Under the pieces are notes generated by a model. It saw nothing but the letters and a program-made list of their open reading frames with translations. It was not told where the DNA came from and ran no database searches. Source: Pedobacter sp. SYSU D00535 (lineage in GTDB: Bacteria; Bacteroidota; Bacteroidia; Sphingobacteriales; Sphingobacteriaceae). From it: DNA of 64,000 nucleotides. A program made the position numbers and the translations under genes. Positions 22,560 to 32,091 of the stretch are shown in pieces. The stretch's first letter is position 1. Each line of letters begins with the position of its first letter. The stretch covers positions 124,001 to 188,000 of the forward strand of contig NZ_JAFEWD010000002.1 of assembly GCF_017355855.1 (NCBI RefSeq), given 5' to 3'.

Positions 22560-24617
22560 ATGCCGAAACAAAAGATACTGCTGACCAACCGGGAAATCAG
22601 TTGGTTGTACTTCAATGATCGAGTACTTCAGGAGGCTGCTGATAAAACAGTACCGCTGATAGAGCGTATCCGTTTCCTCGCGATTTTTTCCTCTAACTTA
22701 GACGAATTTTACCGCGTGCGTGTCCCTACGCTTAATCGATTGGCTAACGTAAATACCAAGGCCAAGGAGCTCTTTGGTTACAATCCTAAAAAAATTATCA
22801 AAGAGGTCAAAAATATTGTGGTAAAGCAGGAACGGCGTTTTAACCATTTATATGAGGATGAAATTATTAAAGAACTGGCAGAGGAACGGATTTTCATCAT
22901 CAACGAGCGCCAACTCAATGTATCCCGCGGAGATTTCGTAAGGAAATATTTTCGCGATAAATTGCTCTCTACGCTGGTTCCTGTACTACTGGAAGATGGG
23001 AAGCCTTTTCCGGAATTGAAGGACCGCGGAATTTATTTCCTGGTGCGACTGTCGAAAAACAACAGCAGCAAGGTAAAGTACAGTTTGATTGAAATACCGA
23101 CTGATAATTTAGAGCGGTTTGTGGTGCTGCCTGAAACTAACAATCTGAAATTTATCATTCTGCTTGACGATATTATTCGCTACTGCCTGGACGACATCTA
23201 CTTTATTTTTGACTACGACGAGGTAGAAGCTTATTCCATCCAGTTAACGCGTGATGCCGAATTGGAACTCGACCGCCATGTGAGTGAGAAGTTTATCGAA
23301 GCCTTGTCGAAAGGCCTGCAGAAACGCAAAAAGGGTAAGCCTATGCGTTTGTTGTACGATAACAATATGCCATTGGATATGCTCACCTACTTGGTTGCGA
23401 AGCTTGATCTCGGTGTAGATGGCCTCATCCCGGGAAACCGCTATCATAACTTCAAAGATTTTATCAGCTTCCCCAATGTTGGAAGGAGAGAATTGGAGTA
23501 TCCTAAAGTTCCCCCTCTTGAGGTTAAAGGATTGGAACTAAACAAAAGTATCTTTAGTCAGATCGCAAAGAGGGATTACCTGATCAATTTGCCCTATCAG
23601 TCGTTTGATTATATTATCCATTTCCTGCGGGAGGCCGCCATTGATCCAAAGGTTACTGAAATTGATATCACCCTTTACAGGTTGGCTCAGAACTCGCGAA
23701 TCATCAACGCGCTGATTAATGCAGCGAGAAATGGGAAGACGGTAAACTGCCTGGTAGAGCTGAAAGCCCGGTTCGACGAGGAAAACAATATCAAGTGGAC
23801 CAAACGCCTGGAAGAGGAAGGGGTAAATGTGAACTATGGCTTGTTAGATTATAAAGTGCACTCTAAAATATGTCTGATCACCCGTAAGGAAAAGGGGAAA
23901 GTGGTGCACTATGCCAATCTCGCCACAGGAAATTTCAATGAAAAAACAGCCTCGCTCTATTGCGACCACAGCTTGTTCACTACGCACGAGGAGATTACTT
24001 CAGAACTTAAGAAGTTGTTCCGGGGGCTGGAGAAGAAGGTGTTCTATAAAGATTATAACTGCCTGATAGTTTCTCCGCTGCAGACCCGTGAGAAAATCTA
24101 TTCCTTGATCGATCACGAAATCAAAAATGCCAAAGCGGGGAAACCTGCCTACATGGTCCTTAAAATGAATAGCCTGGCCGATGAGGAGATGATAGCAAAG
24201 CTGTACGAGGCGGGGCAGGCTGGCGTCCAGATCAAGATGATCATTCGCGGAATGTGTTGCCTGGTGCCGGGCGTACCTGGGGTAAGCGACAATATTGAGG
24301 TGGTAAGTATCATCGATAAATACCTGGAACATGCCCGGGTGTGGATCTTTGCCAACGGAGGCGAGGAGAAAATATACCTTTCTTCTGCTGACTTCATGAC
24401 CCGCAATCTTGATCATCGTGTGGAGGTAGGATTTCCAATATTGGATCCGCGAATCCAAAAAGAGTTGCGGGATATCATCAACATTCAGTTAAAGGATAAT
24501 ACCAAAGCCAGGGAGATTAACAGTCTGAACAATAACAAGTATCGGAAAACCAACAGCAAGGTAGACTACCGGGCACAAATAGATATATACACTTATCTTA
24601 AATACAAAAACTACTAA
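22560..24617 (+). CDS. ppk: Polyphosphate kinase 1
   Basis: 685 residues, full length. It makes inorganic polyphosphate from ATP at the inner membrane. N-terminal domain: NREISWLYFNDRVLQEAAD, then LDEFYRVRVP. The two catalytic histidines are both visible: His434 in VHSKICLI (the one phosphorylated in E. coli Ppk, His435) and His591 in EHARVWIF (E. coli His592). Motifs LVELKARFDEENNIKW and LATGNFNEKTA are as expected. The stop is two bases before the TTG of the ppx-like gene, so the pair is an operon. Possible PhoB-type repeats precede it. Confidence 0.97.
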   Translation: MPKQKILLTNREISWLYFNDRVLQEAADKTVPLIERIRFLAIFSSNLDEFYRVRVPTLNRLANVNTKAKELFGYNPKKIIKEVKNIVVKQERRFNHLYEDEIIKELAEERIFIINERQLNVSRGDFVRKYFRDKLLSTLVPVLLEDGKPFPELKDRGIYFLVRLSKNNSSKVKYSLIEIPTDNLERFVVLPETNNLKFIILLDDIIRYCLDDIYFIFDYDEVEAYSIQLTRDAELELDRHVSEKFIEALSKGLQKRKKGKPMRLLYDNNMPLDMLTYLVAKLDLGVDGLIPGNRYHNFKDFISFPNVGRRELEYPKVPPLEVKGLELNKSIFSQIAKRDYLINLPYQSFDYIIHFLREAAIDPKVTEIDITLYRLAQNSRIINALINAARNGKTVNCLVELKARFDEENNIKWTKRLEEEGVNVNYGLLDYKVHSKICLITRKEKGKVVHYANLATGNFNEKTASLYCDHSLFTTHEEITSELKKLFRGLEKKVFYKDYNCLIVSPLQTREKIYSLIDHEIKNAKAGKPAYMVLKMNSLADEEMIAKLYEAGQAGVQIKMIIRGMCCLVPGVPGVSDNIEVVSIIDKYLEHARVWIFANGGEEKIYLSSADFMTRNLDHRVEVGFPILDPRIQKELRDIINIQLKDNTKAREINSLNNNKYRKTNSKVDYRAQIDIYTYLKYKNY

Positions 24618-24619
24618 CA

Positions 24620-25501
24620 TTGAGATACGCCGCCATTGATATCGGCTCAAATGCCGTTCGACTGCTGATCGCAGATATTATTGAAAACGAAAAGGAGTAT
24701 ACGTTCAAGAAAAATACACTCATAAGGGTTCCCCTACGTCTCGGCGACGATGCTTTTCTCGATAAAAACATCTCCCCTAAAAAGGCCAATGACCTGGTGA
24801 AAACCATGACTGCCTTTAAACACTTGATGGATGTTTATAAAGTGGAAGATTATATGGCTTGTGCAACTTCTGCCATGCGTGAAGCGGAAAATGGGGAGGA
24901 GCTGGTGAAGCGCATCAAAGAAGAGGCTGACCTGGAACTGGAGATTGTGGAGGGGCAGAAGGAAGCTAACATTATCTATTCTACCCACATAGAGGAGACT
25001 TTGGATAAAAAGAAGAACTACCTGTACATTGATGTGGGCGGAGGAAGCACGGAGCTTTCCATTTTTACAGAAGGGAAAGTGGTTGCTTCCCGATCGTTCC
25101 GGTTAGGGACTGTCCGCATTCTTGATAACGCGGATACCGAGGAGACTTGGGATGAAATGAAAGAATGGATTAAGCTTCATACCAAGAAATATCGCAACCT
25201 GATCGGCATTGGTACCGGTGGCAACATCAATAAGCTTTTCAAGCTTTCAGAAGAAAAGGATAATCAGCCCTTAAGCATCGCCAAACTGAAGTCTGTTTAT
25301 CAGTACCTCTCTTCTTTCTCTTTGAAAGAGCGCATCAATATACTCGGGTTGAATCAGGATAGGGCGGACGTAATAATCCCTGCTTCAGAGATCTATCTTA
25401 CAGTGATGAAATGTGCGGGGGTAAAGGAAATTCATGTTCCGAGGGTAGGGATGGCAGATGGAATTATCAACCTTTTAATAGAAAAAAACTTGACAAAATA
25501 A
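24620..25501 (+). CDS. ppx: Exopolyphosphatase/GppA family phosphatase
   Basis: 293 residues, the short form (N-terminal two actin-like lobes). Motifs: AAIDIGSNAVRLLIAD at the N-terminus (phosphate loop), then YIDVGGGSTELSIFTEGK and IGTGGNINKLFKL. It cleaves polyphosphate end groups or pppGpp. It starts at TTG 24620, since no ATG is available in the frame, two bases after the ppk stop: coupled translation is likely. The C-terminal HD-type domain of full-length Ppx is missing, as in many Bacteroidetes. Which substrate dominates is not decided by the sequence. Confidence 0.9.
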   Translation: MRYAAIDIGSNAVRLLIADIIENEKEYTFKKNTLIRVPLRLGDDAFLDKNISPKKANDLVKTMTAFKHLMDVYKVEDYMACATSAMREAENGEELVKRIKEEADLELEIVEGQKEANIIYSTHIEETLDKKKNYLYIDVGGGSTELSIFTEGKVVASRSFRLGTVRILDNADTEETWDEMKEWIKLHTKKYRNLIGIGTGGNINKLFKLSEEKDNQPLSIAKLKSVYQYLSSFSLKERINILGLNQDRADVIIPASEIYLTVMKCAGVKEIHVPRVGMADGIINLLIEKNLTK

Positions 25502-25657
25502 GGACGTTTACTGGCCCAGATTTTGGCATTAATATTTATAAATCAGGAAGAAGCACTTCTATTCTGAGACTATAATTTTTGAAAAACGAGGAAAATTTTA
25601 TGTAGAGAGCTAAACCGTTCTGTTAAATCGGTGTTATTGCTGTATAACTATCTATGT

Positions 25658-26671
25658 ATGCAGCAAATTTCAAAAATTAACTCTACATATAAACGACCAA
25701 AAGTTTTTACCTGGCATATACACGGAACATATCTCTACTACCTGTCGCAGGGAAACTACGACTTATACATACCTACTAGAGACGACAAGGCTGAAGGCTA
25801 CTACGGAAAGGGTGAAACTTTTCCTTTCGGACCAAATGTACACGAGGTTCCAGCCGAAGAGGTGAAAAACCTCGACCTCGACTGCATTATTTTTCAGTCG
25901 AAAAACAACTACCTGAAAGACCAATACGATATTTTGAGCGCTGAGCAGCGCGAACTTCCGCGGATCTACCTGGAGCACGATCCTCCTCGGGAAGTGCCCA
26001 CGGATACGAAGCATGTGGTGGATGATCCGGACGTGTTATTGGTTCATGTTACCCATTTTAACTGTCTGATGTGGGATAATAACAGTACCCCTACTCATGT
26101 AATTGATCATGGTGTAGTGGATCCGGGAGTTAGCTATACTGGCGAAATCGAGCGGGGCATTGTGGTGATTAACAACATTCAAAAGAGAGGTCGCCGTCTC
26201 GGACTCGATGTGTTCCTGGAACTAAAGAAGCATGTGCCTCTGGATTTGGTAGGCATGGGTGCGGAGGAGCTCGGCCTTGGAGAAGTAAAATATCAGCAAT
26301 TACCTGAATTCATCAGCAAATACCGCTTCTTCTTCAATCCCATCCGGTATACAAGCCTTGGCCTGTCTATATGTGAAGCAATGACGATTGGCGTACCTGT
26401 AGTTGGTCTCGCTACTACAGAACTTGTAACAGTTATTCAAAACGGTGTTTCCGGCTACGTCCATACCGATATCTACTACCTGGCCGAAAGGATGAAGGAA
26501 CTTTTGCAAAACAAGGAATTAGCGGTTCAGCTGGGTCGGGAGGGCCAAAAGATAGCCAAACAACGGTTCAATATCCAAAGGTTTGCCACCGATTGGGATG
26601 AAACCATTCAGAAAGTCATTGCTGCACGAGCAGCACAAAAAAGCCCGGTTATTATTAAATCAGTGGCATAG
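25658..26671 (+). CDS. GT-B glycosyltransferase (GT4-like), heptose operon
   Basis: 337 residues. The N-terminal half begins PKVFTWHIHGTYLYYLSQGN and contains YLEHDPPREVP; the C-terminal donor domain has VVINNIQKRGRRLGLDVFLE, and SLGLSICEAMTIGVPVVGLA with the GT4 ExxxxGxP signature. ATG 25658 is used instead of the upstream TTG-like frame start. First gene of a plus-strand operon making heptose-containing glycan; a transferase acting on that glycan is likely. No membrane segments, so peripheral or cytoplasmic. Confidence 0.82.
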   Translation: MQQISKINSTYKRPKVFTWHIHGTYLYYLSQGNYDLYIPTRDDKAEGYYGKGETFPFGPNVHEVPAEEVKNLDLDCIIFQSKNNYLKDQYDILSAEQRELPRIYLEHDPPREVPTDTKHVVDDPDVLLVHVTHFNCLMWDNNSTPTHVIDHGVVDPGVSYTGEIERGIVVINNIQKRGRRLGLDVFLELKKHVPLDLVGMGAEELGLGEVKYQQLPEFISKYRFFFNPIRYTSLGLSICEAMTIGVPVVGLATTELVTVIQNGVSGYVHTDIYYLAERMKELLQNKELAVQLGREGQKIAKQRFNIQRFATDWDETIQKVIAARAAQKSPVIIKSVA

Positions 26672-26704
26672 GAACAAAATCGGCAAAATCTAACTTCAAG
26701 ATAC

Positions 26705-28000
26705 ATGAAAAAGAAAATCGCTTTTATTAGTGAGCATGCATCTCCGTTAGCGACTTTGGGGGGCGTTGATAGCGGCGGTCAGAATGTCTACGTAGCTGAG
26801 TTGGCTAAATTTCTGGCCAAAACAGAATTCACTATAGATATTTTTACAAGATGGGACGATGCAGCATTGCCCCAGGTGGTTAACTGGTTGCCCGGCATTC
26901 GGGTGATCCATGTAAAAGCTGGCCCCGTTTGCTTTGTGGCGAAAGAGGAGCTGTTGCAATACATGCCAGAATTTACCCAAAGTATGCTTGCTTTTATCGA
27001 AGAAGATGCAGTTCAATACGATCTGATTCATGCGAACTTTTTCATGTCCGCTAAAGTTGCTGCAGAGATAAAGCAAATCTTGGATATTCCCTTCGTAGTC
27101 ACCTTCCACGCCCTGGGACATGTGCGCCGGATCCATCAAAAAGATCAGGACAAATTCCCTGCAGAGCGACTGAAAATCGAAGAGGAAACGATCAGAAAAG
27201 CAGATAAAATTATCGCGGAATGTCCGCAGGATAGAGAGGATCTCATCAACTTGTATGGTGCGTCTGCACGCAAGATTACCGTAATCCCCTGCGGCTTTAG
27301 CCCTGAAGAATTCCATCCGATCAACAAGCTGGCGGCACGCCGACTGTTGAAACTTAACCCCGACGAGTTTATTCTGTTACAACTGGGCCGTATGGTTCCC
27401 CGTAAGGGAGTGGATAATGTCATCAGGTCGTTGGAGTATTTGAAAGAAACTAACCGGAAAGTACGCCTGGTAATTGTGGGCGGCGAAACGGATGATCCTG
27501 ATCCGGCAACCTGTCCTGAAATAGGGCGACTGCAAACACTGGCGAAGGAAAAAGGAGTCGAAACCCTCGTCACTTTTGTTGGCCGGAAGAACAGAAATGT
27601 GCTTAAATATTACTACGCTGCGGCGGATATATTTATCACAACTCCCTGGTACGAACCCTTCGGTATCACCCCGCTGGAGTCGATGGCAGTAGGTACACCG
27701 GTAATCGGGTCGAACGTAGGAGGAATAAAATACAGCGTTATCGATGGGAAAACTGGCTTCCTCGTTCCTCCAAATGCACCCGCTGCGCTGGCAGAAAGGG
27801 TACAGCGATTGATCAACAATGAAGCCCTGTTAAAGTCAATGAAGCTGAACTCATTAAAACGGGTGAATACAATGTTCACCTGGGAAAATGTGGCTAAGAT
27901 GACCGGAAATTTGTACGAGCGCATTCTGCTTGTTACCTACCAAACTTCCCTTGACCTGCAGCCGCAAATCAAAATTAACAAGAAGAGTCAGGCCGCTTAA
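26705..28000 (+). CDS. GT4 glycosyltransferase, sucrose-synthase-like
   Basis: 431 residues. The first lines (FISEHASPLATLGGVDSGGQ, then NVYVAELAKFLAK) are the acceptor-loop motif of the GT4 sucrose-phosphate-synthase/MshA-type group. The donor domain has LLQLGRMVPRKGVDNVIRSL, then PFGITPLESMAVGTPVIGSN carrying the ExxxxGxP motif. It likely adds a sugar to a lipid or glycan acceptor in the cytoplasm. It starts 33 bases after the preceding glycosyltransferase. The C-terminal basic tail (KINKKSQAA) is unusual. Confidence 0.86.
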   Translation: MKKKIAFISEHASPLATLGGVDSGGQNVYVAELAKFLAKTEFTIDIFTRWDDAALPQVVNWLPGIRVIHVKAGPVCFVAKEELLQYMPEFTQSMLAFIEEDAVQYDLIHANFFMSAKVAAEIKQILDIPFVVTFHALGHVRRIHQKDQDKFPAERLKIEEETIRKADKIIAECPQDREDLINLYGASARKITVIPCGFSPEEFHPINKLAARRLLKLNPDEFILLQLGRMVPRKGVDNVIRSLEYLKETNRKVRLVIVGGETDDPDPATCPEIGRLQTLAKEKGVETLVTFVGRKNRNVLKYYYAAADIFITTPWYEPFGITPLESMAVGTPVIGSNVGGIKYSVIDGKTGFLVPPNAPAALAERVQRLINNEALLKSMKLNSLKRVNTMFTWENVAKMTGNLYERILLVTYQTSLDLQPQIKINKKSQAA

Positions 28001-28161
28001 CGCGATGTTGTTGAAGCTGCCTCTGGTTCTGTATGGATAGCTTGCGCACAGTCTATTCCCGATTCCTTTCCGGCAATTGGACGCGGCGCTCAGAGTTCAA
28101 TGCTATCCTCTATTGTGAATGCACCATTTTTTCTAATCAACAAAAATACATATAACAAATA

Positions 28162-28887
28162 ATGAGAAACTTAGACGGTAAAGTAATACTTGTAACAGGA
28201 GGCGCCCAGGGTTTGGGAAAGGCCATTACTACCACTTTAGCAGAAGCCGGAGCCACCGTAGTGATTGGTGATATCCAGGCTGAAAAAGCGGAACAGCTGA
28301 GTGCTGAACTATCTCAGAACGGGCAGAATGTGACCTTTAAAAAGTTAGATCTGGCCGATGAGAAGAGTGTGGAAGAGGTGATCAATTCCATCAAATCTGA
28401 GTACGGAAGCCTTGACGTCCTGATCAACAATGCCGGTATTGATTTTACGAAGCCTATTATGGAGCTTTCTGTATCTGAGTGGGACGCAGCAATGAAAGTG
28501 AATCTTCGCGGACCATTCCTAACCGCAAAGTTCGGACTAGCGGTGATGTCAGAGCAAAGAAGCGGCTACATCATTAACATCATTTCTACTGCAGCACTAA
28601 GAGCATGGACCGAAGCATCTGTTTATCATGCGAGCAAATGGGGATTAAGAGGATTTACGCAAGCGCTTTTTACAGAGGCCCGCAAGGTGAATGTAAAAGT
28701 TACCGGTTTAATTGCCGGAGGTATGCGTACGCCATTCTTGTTAGATCGCTTCCCGGATATCAATCCGGAAGTATTGCAAGATCCTCAGAATGTAGCAATA
28801 CAAATCAAGCAGTTACTATCGAACGATACAGACACGGTAGTTCCGGAACTGATGGTAATTCCATTTATGGAAACTTCCTGGCCATAA
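28162..28887 (+). CDS. Short-chain dehydrogenase/reductase in heptose operon
   Basis: 241 residues, classical SDR: GGAQGLGKAITTTLAEAGAT (TGxxxGxG-type NAD(P)-binding, about residues 14-33), NNAGID, the catalytic Ser/Tyr/Lys read as IISTA, YHASKWG. The fold is that of a small oxidoreductase, not the larger extended SDR used by HldD, so it is not an obvious ADP-heptose epimerase. It could oxidise or reduce the heptose precursor. It is between a GT4 gene and gmhB, all in one direction. Confidence 0.85.
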   Translation: MRNLDGKVILVTGGAQGLGKAITTTLAEAGATVVIGDIQAEKAEQLSAELSQNGQNVTFKKLDLADEKSVEEVINSIKSEYGSLDVLINNAGIDFTKPIMELSVSEWDAAMKVNLRGPFLTAKFGLAVMSEQRSGYIINIISTAALRAWTEASVYHASKWGLRGFTQALFTEARKVNVKVTGLIAGGMRTPFLLDRFPDINPEVLQDPQNVAIQIKQLLSNDTDTVVPELMVIPFMETSWP

Positions 28888-28893
28888 AACAAA

Positions 28894-29472
28894 ATGAATA
28901 AGGCAGTATTTATAGATAAGGACGGAACCTTGATTCCCGATATTCCTTACAATGTGGATCCCGAGAAGATCACGTTGCAAGCGAATACTGCAGAAGGCCT
29001 CCGGCAACTTCAAAACCTGGGTTTCTTATTGATTATCATATCGAATCAGGCCGGGGTTGCCAGGGGTTATTTTAAAGAGGACGCGATCGGGGACGTGCAG
29101 AAAAAGATTGAGGAATTGCTTCACAACGAAGGGCTGAAGCTGGACGGCTTCTACTACTGTCCTCATCACCCTGAAGGTACGGTAGCTCCCTACGCTGTTG
29201 ATTGCACCTGCCGTAAGCCGAAAGCCGGAATGTTCATCAAGGCAGCTCTCGATTTTGATGTGGAACTATCAGAATCCTGGATGATCGGCGATATCCTGCA
29301 CGATGTAGAAGCAGGTAATAGTGCTGGTTGCAGAAGTATCCTGATTGATAACGGCAACGAAACTGAGTGGGAGATAAACGCGTTCAGAAAGCCGGACTAC
29401 CTGGCAAGAAATATTAACGAGGCCGCCAATTATATCATTCAAAATACACCTTCTATTATAAACTATGAATAA
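28894..29472 (+). CDS. gmhB: D-glycero-D-manno-heptose 1,7-bisphosphate 7-phosphatase
   Basis: 192 residues, HAD family IIIA. Motif I is FIDKDGTLIPDIPYNVDPEK with nucleophile Asp8 and Asp10; later IISNQAGVARGYF is motif II; the zinc-type segment CPHHPEGT ... CTCRKPKAGM has the Cys/His cluster typical of GmhB; MIGDILHDVEAG is motif IV. The enzyme removes the 7-phosphate before nucleotide activation in ADP-heptose synthesis. It overlaps the next gene, hldE, by eight bases, so coupled expression is very likely. Confidence 0.92.
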   Translation: MNKAVFIDKDGTLIPDIPYNVDPEKITLQANTAEGLRQLQNLGFLLIIISNQAGVARGYFKEDAIGDVQKKIEELLHNEGLKLDGFYYCPHHPEGTVAPYAVDCTCRKPKAGMFIKAALDFDVELSESWMIGDILHDVEAGNSAGCRSILIDNGNETEWEINAFRKPDYLARNINEAANYIIQNTPSIINYE

Positions 29473-30952
29473 CGCAGCGTATCACAAGATCATCAGTCAG
29501 TTTGAAAAGTCGCGGGTGTTGGTGATAGGGGATATCATTCTTGATGCCTATTTAAAAGGAGACAGCACTCGATTGTCGCCGGAAGCGCCAGTGCCTGTGG
29601 TAAATGTCTCCAGGAAGGAAGAAGCTGTTGGAGGAGCGGCCAATATCGCTCTTAACTTGAGGGCTTTAGGTGCTGAAGTAACCTTCTTTTCTGCAGTAGG
29701 TTGCGATGAAGACGCAGAAAAGGCGATCGCTTTATTAAGTAAGACAGGTGTAAATGCAGGGTACATCATCAAGGAGCCGGGTCGGAAGACGATGGTAAAA
29801 ACCCGGGTGATGGCTAAAACGCAGATTTTGGCCCGCTTCGACTATGGAACACAAATTCCAATAGGCACCGAAACGGAGCACCTGATTGCGGCTTACCTTA
29901 AAGAAAAGTACGAAAGCTTTGATGTGGTTATGATCGGCGACTACTATGGTGGAATCTTAACCCCTTATATCATTCAGACTATCCAGCACCTTCAGGAACA
30001 GACGCCGAAATTACTGGCGGTAGATTCGAAGGAGCTAACCAGCTTTAAAAGCCTCCGCCCTACGCTGGTAAAACCTAATTATTTTGAAGCAATCAAGCTA
30101 GCTGGACAAGGTTACCAGGCTACAGAACGGGTTGAACAGGCGAGGGAAACAGGCGAACTTTTGTTCGAGAAAACAGGGGCCAAGATTGTTGCGCTTACCA
30201 TGGACGCCGAAGGGGCGCTAATATTTGATAACGGGCAGCTCAGCTATCGCTCTTACGCCTATGAAGTTCCTACACCAAATGTGGTGGGAGCGGGTGACAC
30301 TTTTATCAGTGCCTATGCGCTTTCTCTTTATGCGGGAGCAGATATACCAATGGCTACCGAAGTTGCTACGGCTGCAGCGGCAATCGCCGTTCAGAAAGAT
30401 GATACAGCACCATGTTATAGTGCCGAATTAAGTTCGTTCTTTACAATCAATAATAAGATTATCAGCCATGCCGGCGAGCTGAAGAAGCTAGCGGAAATCT
30501 ACGAGGCCCAGGGTAAAAAAATCGTTTTCACGAACGGCTGTTTCGATATCCTGCACAGCGGACATGTGAGTTATCTGAACCGCGCAAAAGAACTGGGCGA
30601 TGTATTGATCGTGGGATTGAATTGTGACGAAAGTGTGGCTCGTCTGAAAGGACCAGACCGACCTATTAACCCGCTGGAAGACAGGATGGAGGTATTGTCG
30701 GGACTAAGTGCCATTGATCATATCATCTCCTTCGGACATGAAAATGAAGATACGCCAGTGGAGCTGATTCGTGCTGCAAAGCCACACGTGTTTGCCAAAG
30801 GCGGAGATTACACAAAAGAAACCCTGCCCGAGGCTAGTGTGGTAGAAGAAATAGGAGGTGAGATCGTGTTCGTACCATACGTGCCTGATCATTCTACCAC
30901 ACGCATCATCCATCGGATCAATAAAGCTAATCCGCTTAAACTTCCTGCTTAA
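29465..30952 (+). CDS. hldE: Bifunctional heptose kinase/adenylyltransferase
   Basis: 495 residues, full length. The first 325 form a PfkB/ribokinase-type D-beta-D-heptose-7-phosphate kinase (SRVLVIGDIILDAYLKGDST, then GAANIALNLRALGAEV, and VVGAGDTFISAYAL with the catalytic Asp). From about residue 355 the cytidylyltransferase-like domain (VFTNGCFDILHSGHVSYLNR) adds AMP to heptose-1-phosphate. Together with GmhB it makes ADP-D-glycero-beta-D-manno-heptose. Gene overlap with gmhB and a GT9 gene just after fix the pathway. The start is ATG 29465. Confidence 0.95.
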   Translation: MNNAAYHKIISQFEKSRVLVIGDIILDAYLKGDSTRLSPEAPVPVVNVSRKEEAVGGAANIALNLRALGAEVTFFSAVGCDEDAEKAIALLSKTGVNAGYIIKEPGRKTMVKTRVMAKTQILARFDYGTQIPIGTETEHLIAAYLKEKYESFDVVMIGDYYGGILTPYIIQTIQHLQEQTPKLLAVDSKELTSFKSLRPTLVKPNYFEAIKLAGQGYQATERVEQARETGELLFEKTGAKIVALTMDAEGALIFDNGQLSYRSYAYEVPTPNVVGAGDTFISAYALSLYAGADIPMATEVATAAAAIAVQKDDTAPCYSAELSSFFTINNKIISHAGELKKLAEIYEAQGKKIVFTNGCFDILHSGHVSYLNRAKELGDVLIVGLNCDESVARLKGPDRPINPLEDRMEVLSGLSAIDHIISFGHENEDTPVELIRAAKPHVFAKGGDYTKETLPEASVVEEIGGEIVFVPYVPDHSTTRIIHRINKANPLKLPA

Positions 30953-30955
30953 CTT

Positions 30956-32083
30956 ATGGAGCTAAGCGATTGGAAAAACTGTCGAAACATCCTGGTCATC
31001 CGTCCTGATAATATGGGTGACCTGCTGATGTCTACCCCTGCTATCCGCGCCCTTAAGGAAACAACGGGAGCAAGGATCGCGGTGCTTAGCTCGTCTATGT
31101 CTGCCGGTATTGCTAAAATGATCCCGGAGATTGACGAGGCCATTATTTTTGATCTACCCTGGGTGAAGACCAGTAGAAGTGTTTCACCTGAGAGTTTTCA
31201 AGAGGTGGTGGAGTTGTTGAAGCAAAGGAAGTTTGACGCAGCCGTAGTATTCACAGTTTACAGTCAGAATCCGCTGCCCACCGTTATGCTTCCGTACCTG
31301 GCGGGCATTCCCTTACGGCTGGCCTACTGCCGGGAGAACCCTTACGAACTATTGACGCATTGGGTGCCGGATCAGGAACCTTATTCGTTGATCAAACACC
31401 AGGTAAGGAGAGACCTTGACCTTGTCGCTGCTGTCGGTGCTCATACAGCAGACGAGAGGCTGTCACTGCGCGTCAATGAAGGTTTAGCTAAGGCATTAGA
31501 TGCTAAACTGGCCGGCCTGTCGATCGACCTTAACCAGCCCTGGATCATGCTACACCCGGGCGTAAGTGAAAAAAAACGGGAATACCCGGCAGCGCATTGG
31601 ATTGAGCTGGGGAAAATACTTTCAGCGGACTACCAACTGCTGCTTACGGGCGGGCCTTCAGAAAAATCGTTGACCCAGGAACTGGCTGCCGGAATTGGGG
31701 AAAGAGCTTTTTCCCTGGCTGGGATGCTAAGTTTGGAAGAATTTACGCTGCTGATAAAGCGTGCTCCGCTCGTCATTTCGGTCAATACCGGAACCATTCA
31801 TATTGCCGCCGCCTGCGGAACACCTGTAGTAGTTTTGTACGCTTTTACCAATCCACAACATTCCCCCTGGAAAGTTCCCGGAAAAGTGTTGCCGTTCAGC
31901 GTGCAGGAAGAGCTGAAGAGCCGCAACGAGGTGATCCGCTACGTAAGCGACGGCCTGCTTTTCGATATACCCCTTATGGTATCTCCCGAGGAAGTGGCAG
32001 AGGCAGCCAGACAAGTCCTGTCAGGCAACTGTGATGTGATTCCTGAAATGATTCCGTACCAGGAGAAGGAGATGATCGGTTAA
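30956..32083 (+). CDS. GT9 heptosyltransferase
   Basis: 375 residues, GT9 family. N-terminus NILVIRPDNMGDLLMSTPAI (acceptor-side loop, RPDNMGD), C-terminal WIMLHPGVSEKKREYPAAHW and LVISVNTGTIHIAAACGTPV, in which VNTGTIHIA replaces the usual xNDTGPLHLA, the donor motif. It is last in the heptose operon (three bases after hldE) and converges on rsmD. Heptosyl transfer to lipopolysaccharide or a related glycan is the natural reading. Confidence 0.88.
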   Translation: MELSDWKNCRNILVIRPDNMGDLLMSTPAIRALKETTGARIAVLSSSMSAGIAKMIPEIDEAIIFDLPWVKTSRSVSPESFQEVVELLKQRKFDAAVVFTVYSQNPLPTVMLPYLAGIPLRLAYCRENPYELLTHWVPDQEPYSLIKHQVRRDLDLVAAVGAHTADERLSLRVNEGLAKALDAKLAGLSIDLNQPWIMLHPGVSEKKREYPAAHWIELGKILSADYQLLLTGGPSEKSLTQELAAGIGERAFSLAGMLSLEEFTLLIKRAPLVISVNTGTIHIAAACGTPVVVLYAFTNPQHSPWKVPGKVLPFSVQEELKSRNEVIRYVSDGLLFDIPLMVSPEEVAEAARQVLSGNCDVIPEMIPYQEKEMIG

Positions 32084-32091
32084 GCCTGGCT

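Noticed and set aside
28162-28887. HldD epimerase for the SDR gene
   Set aside because: Too short (241 residues) and with a classical YxxxK SDR layout, not the extended SDR type.
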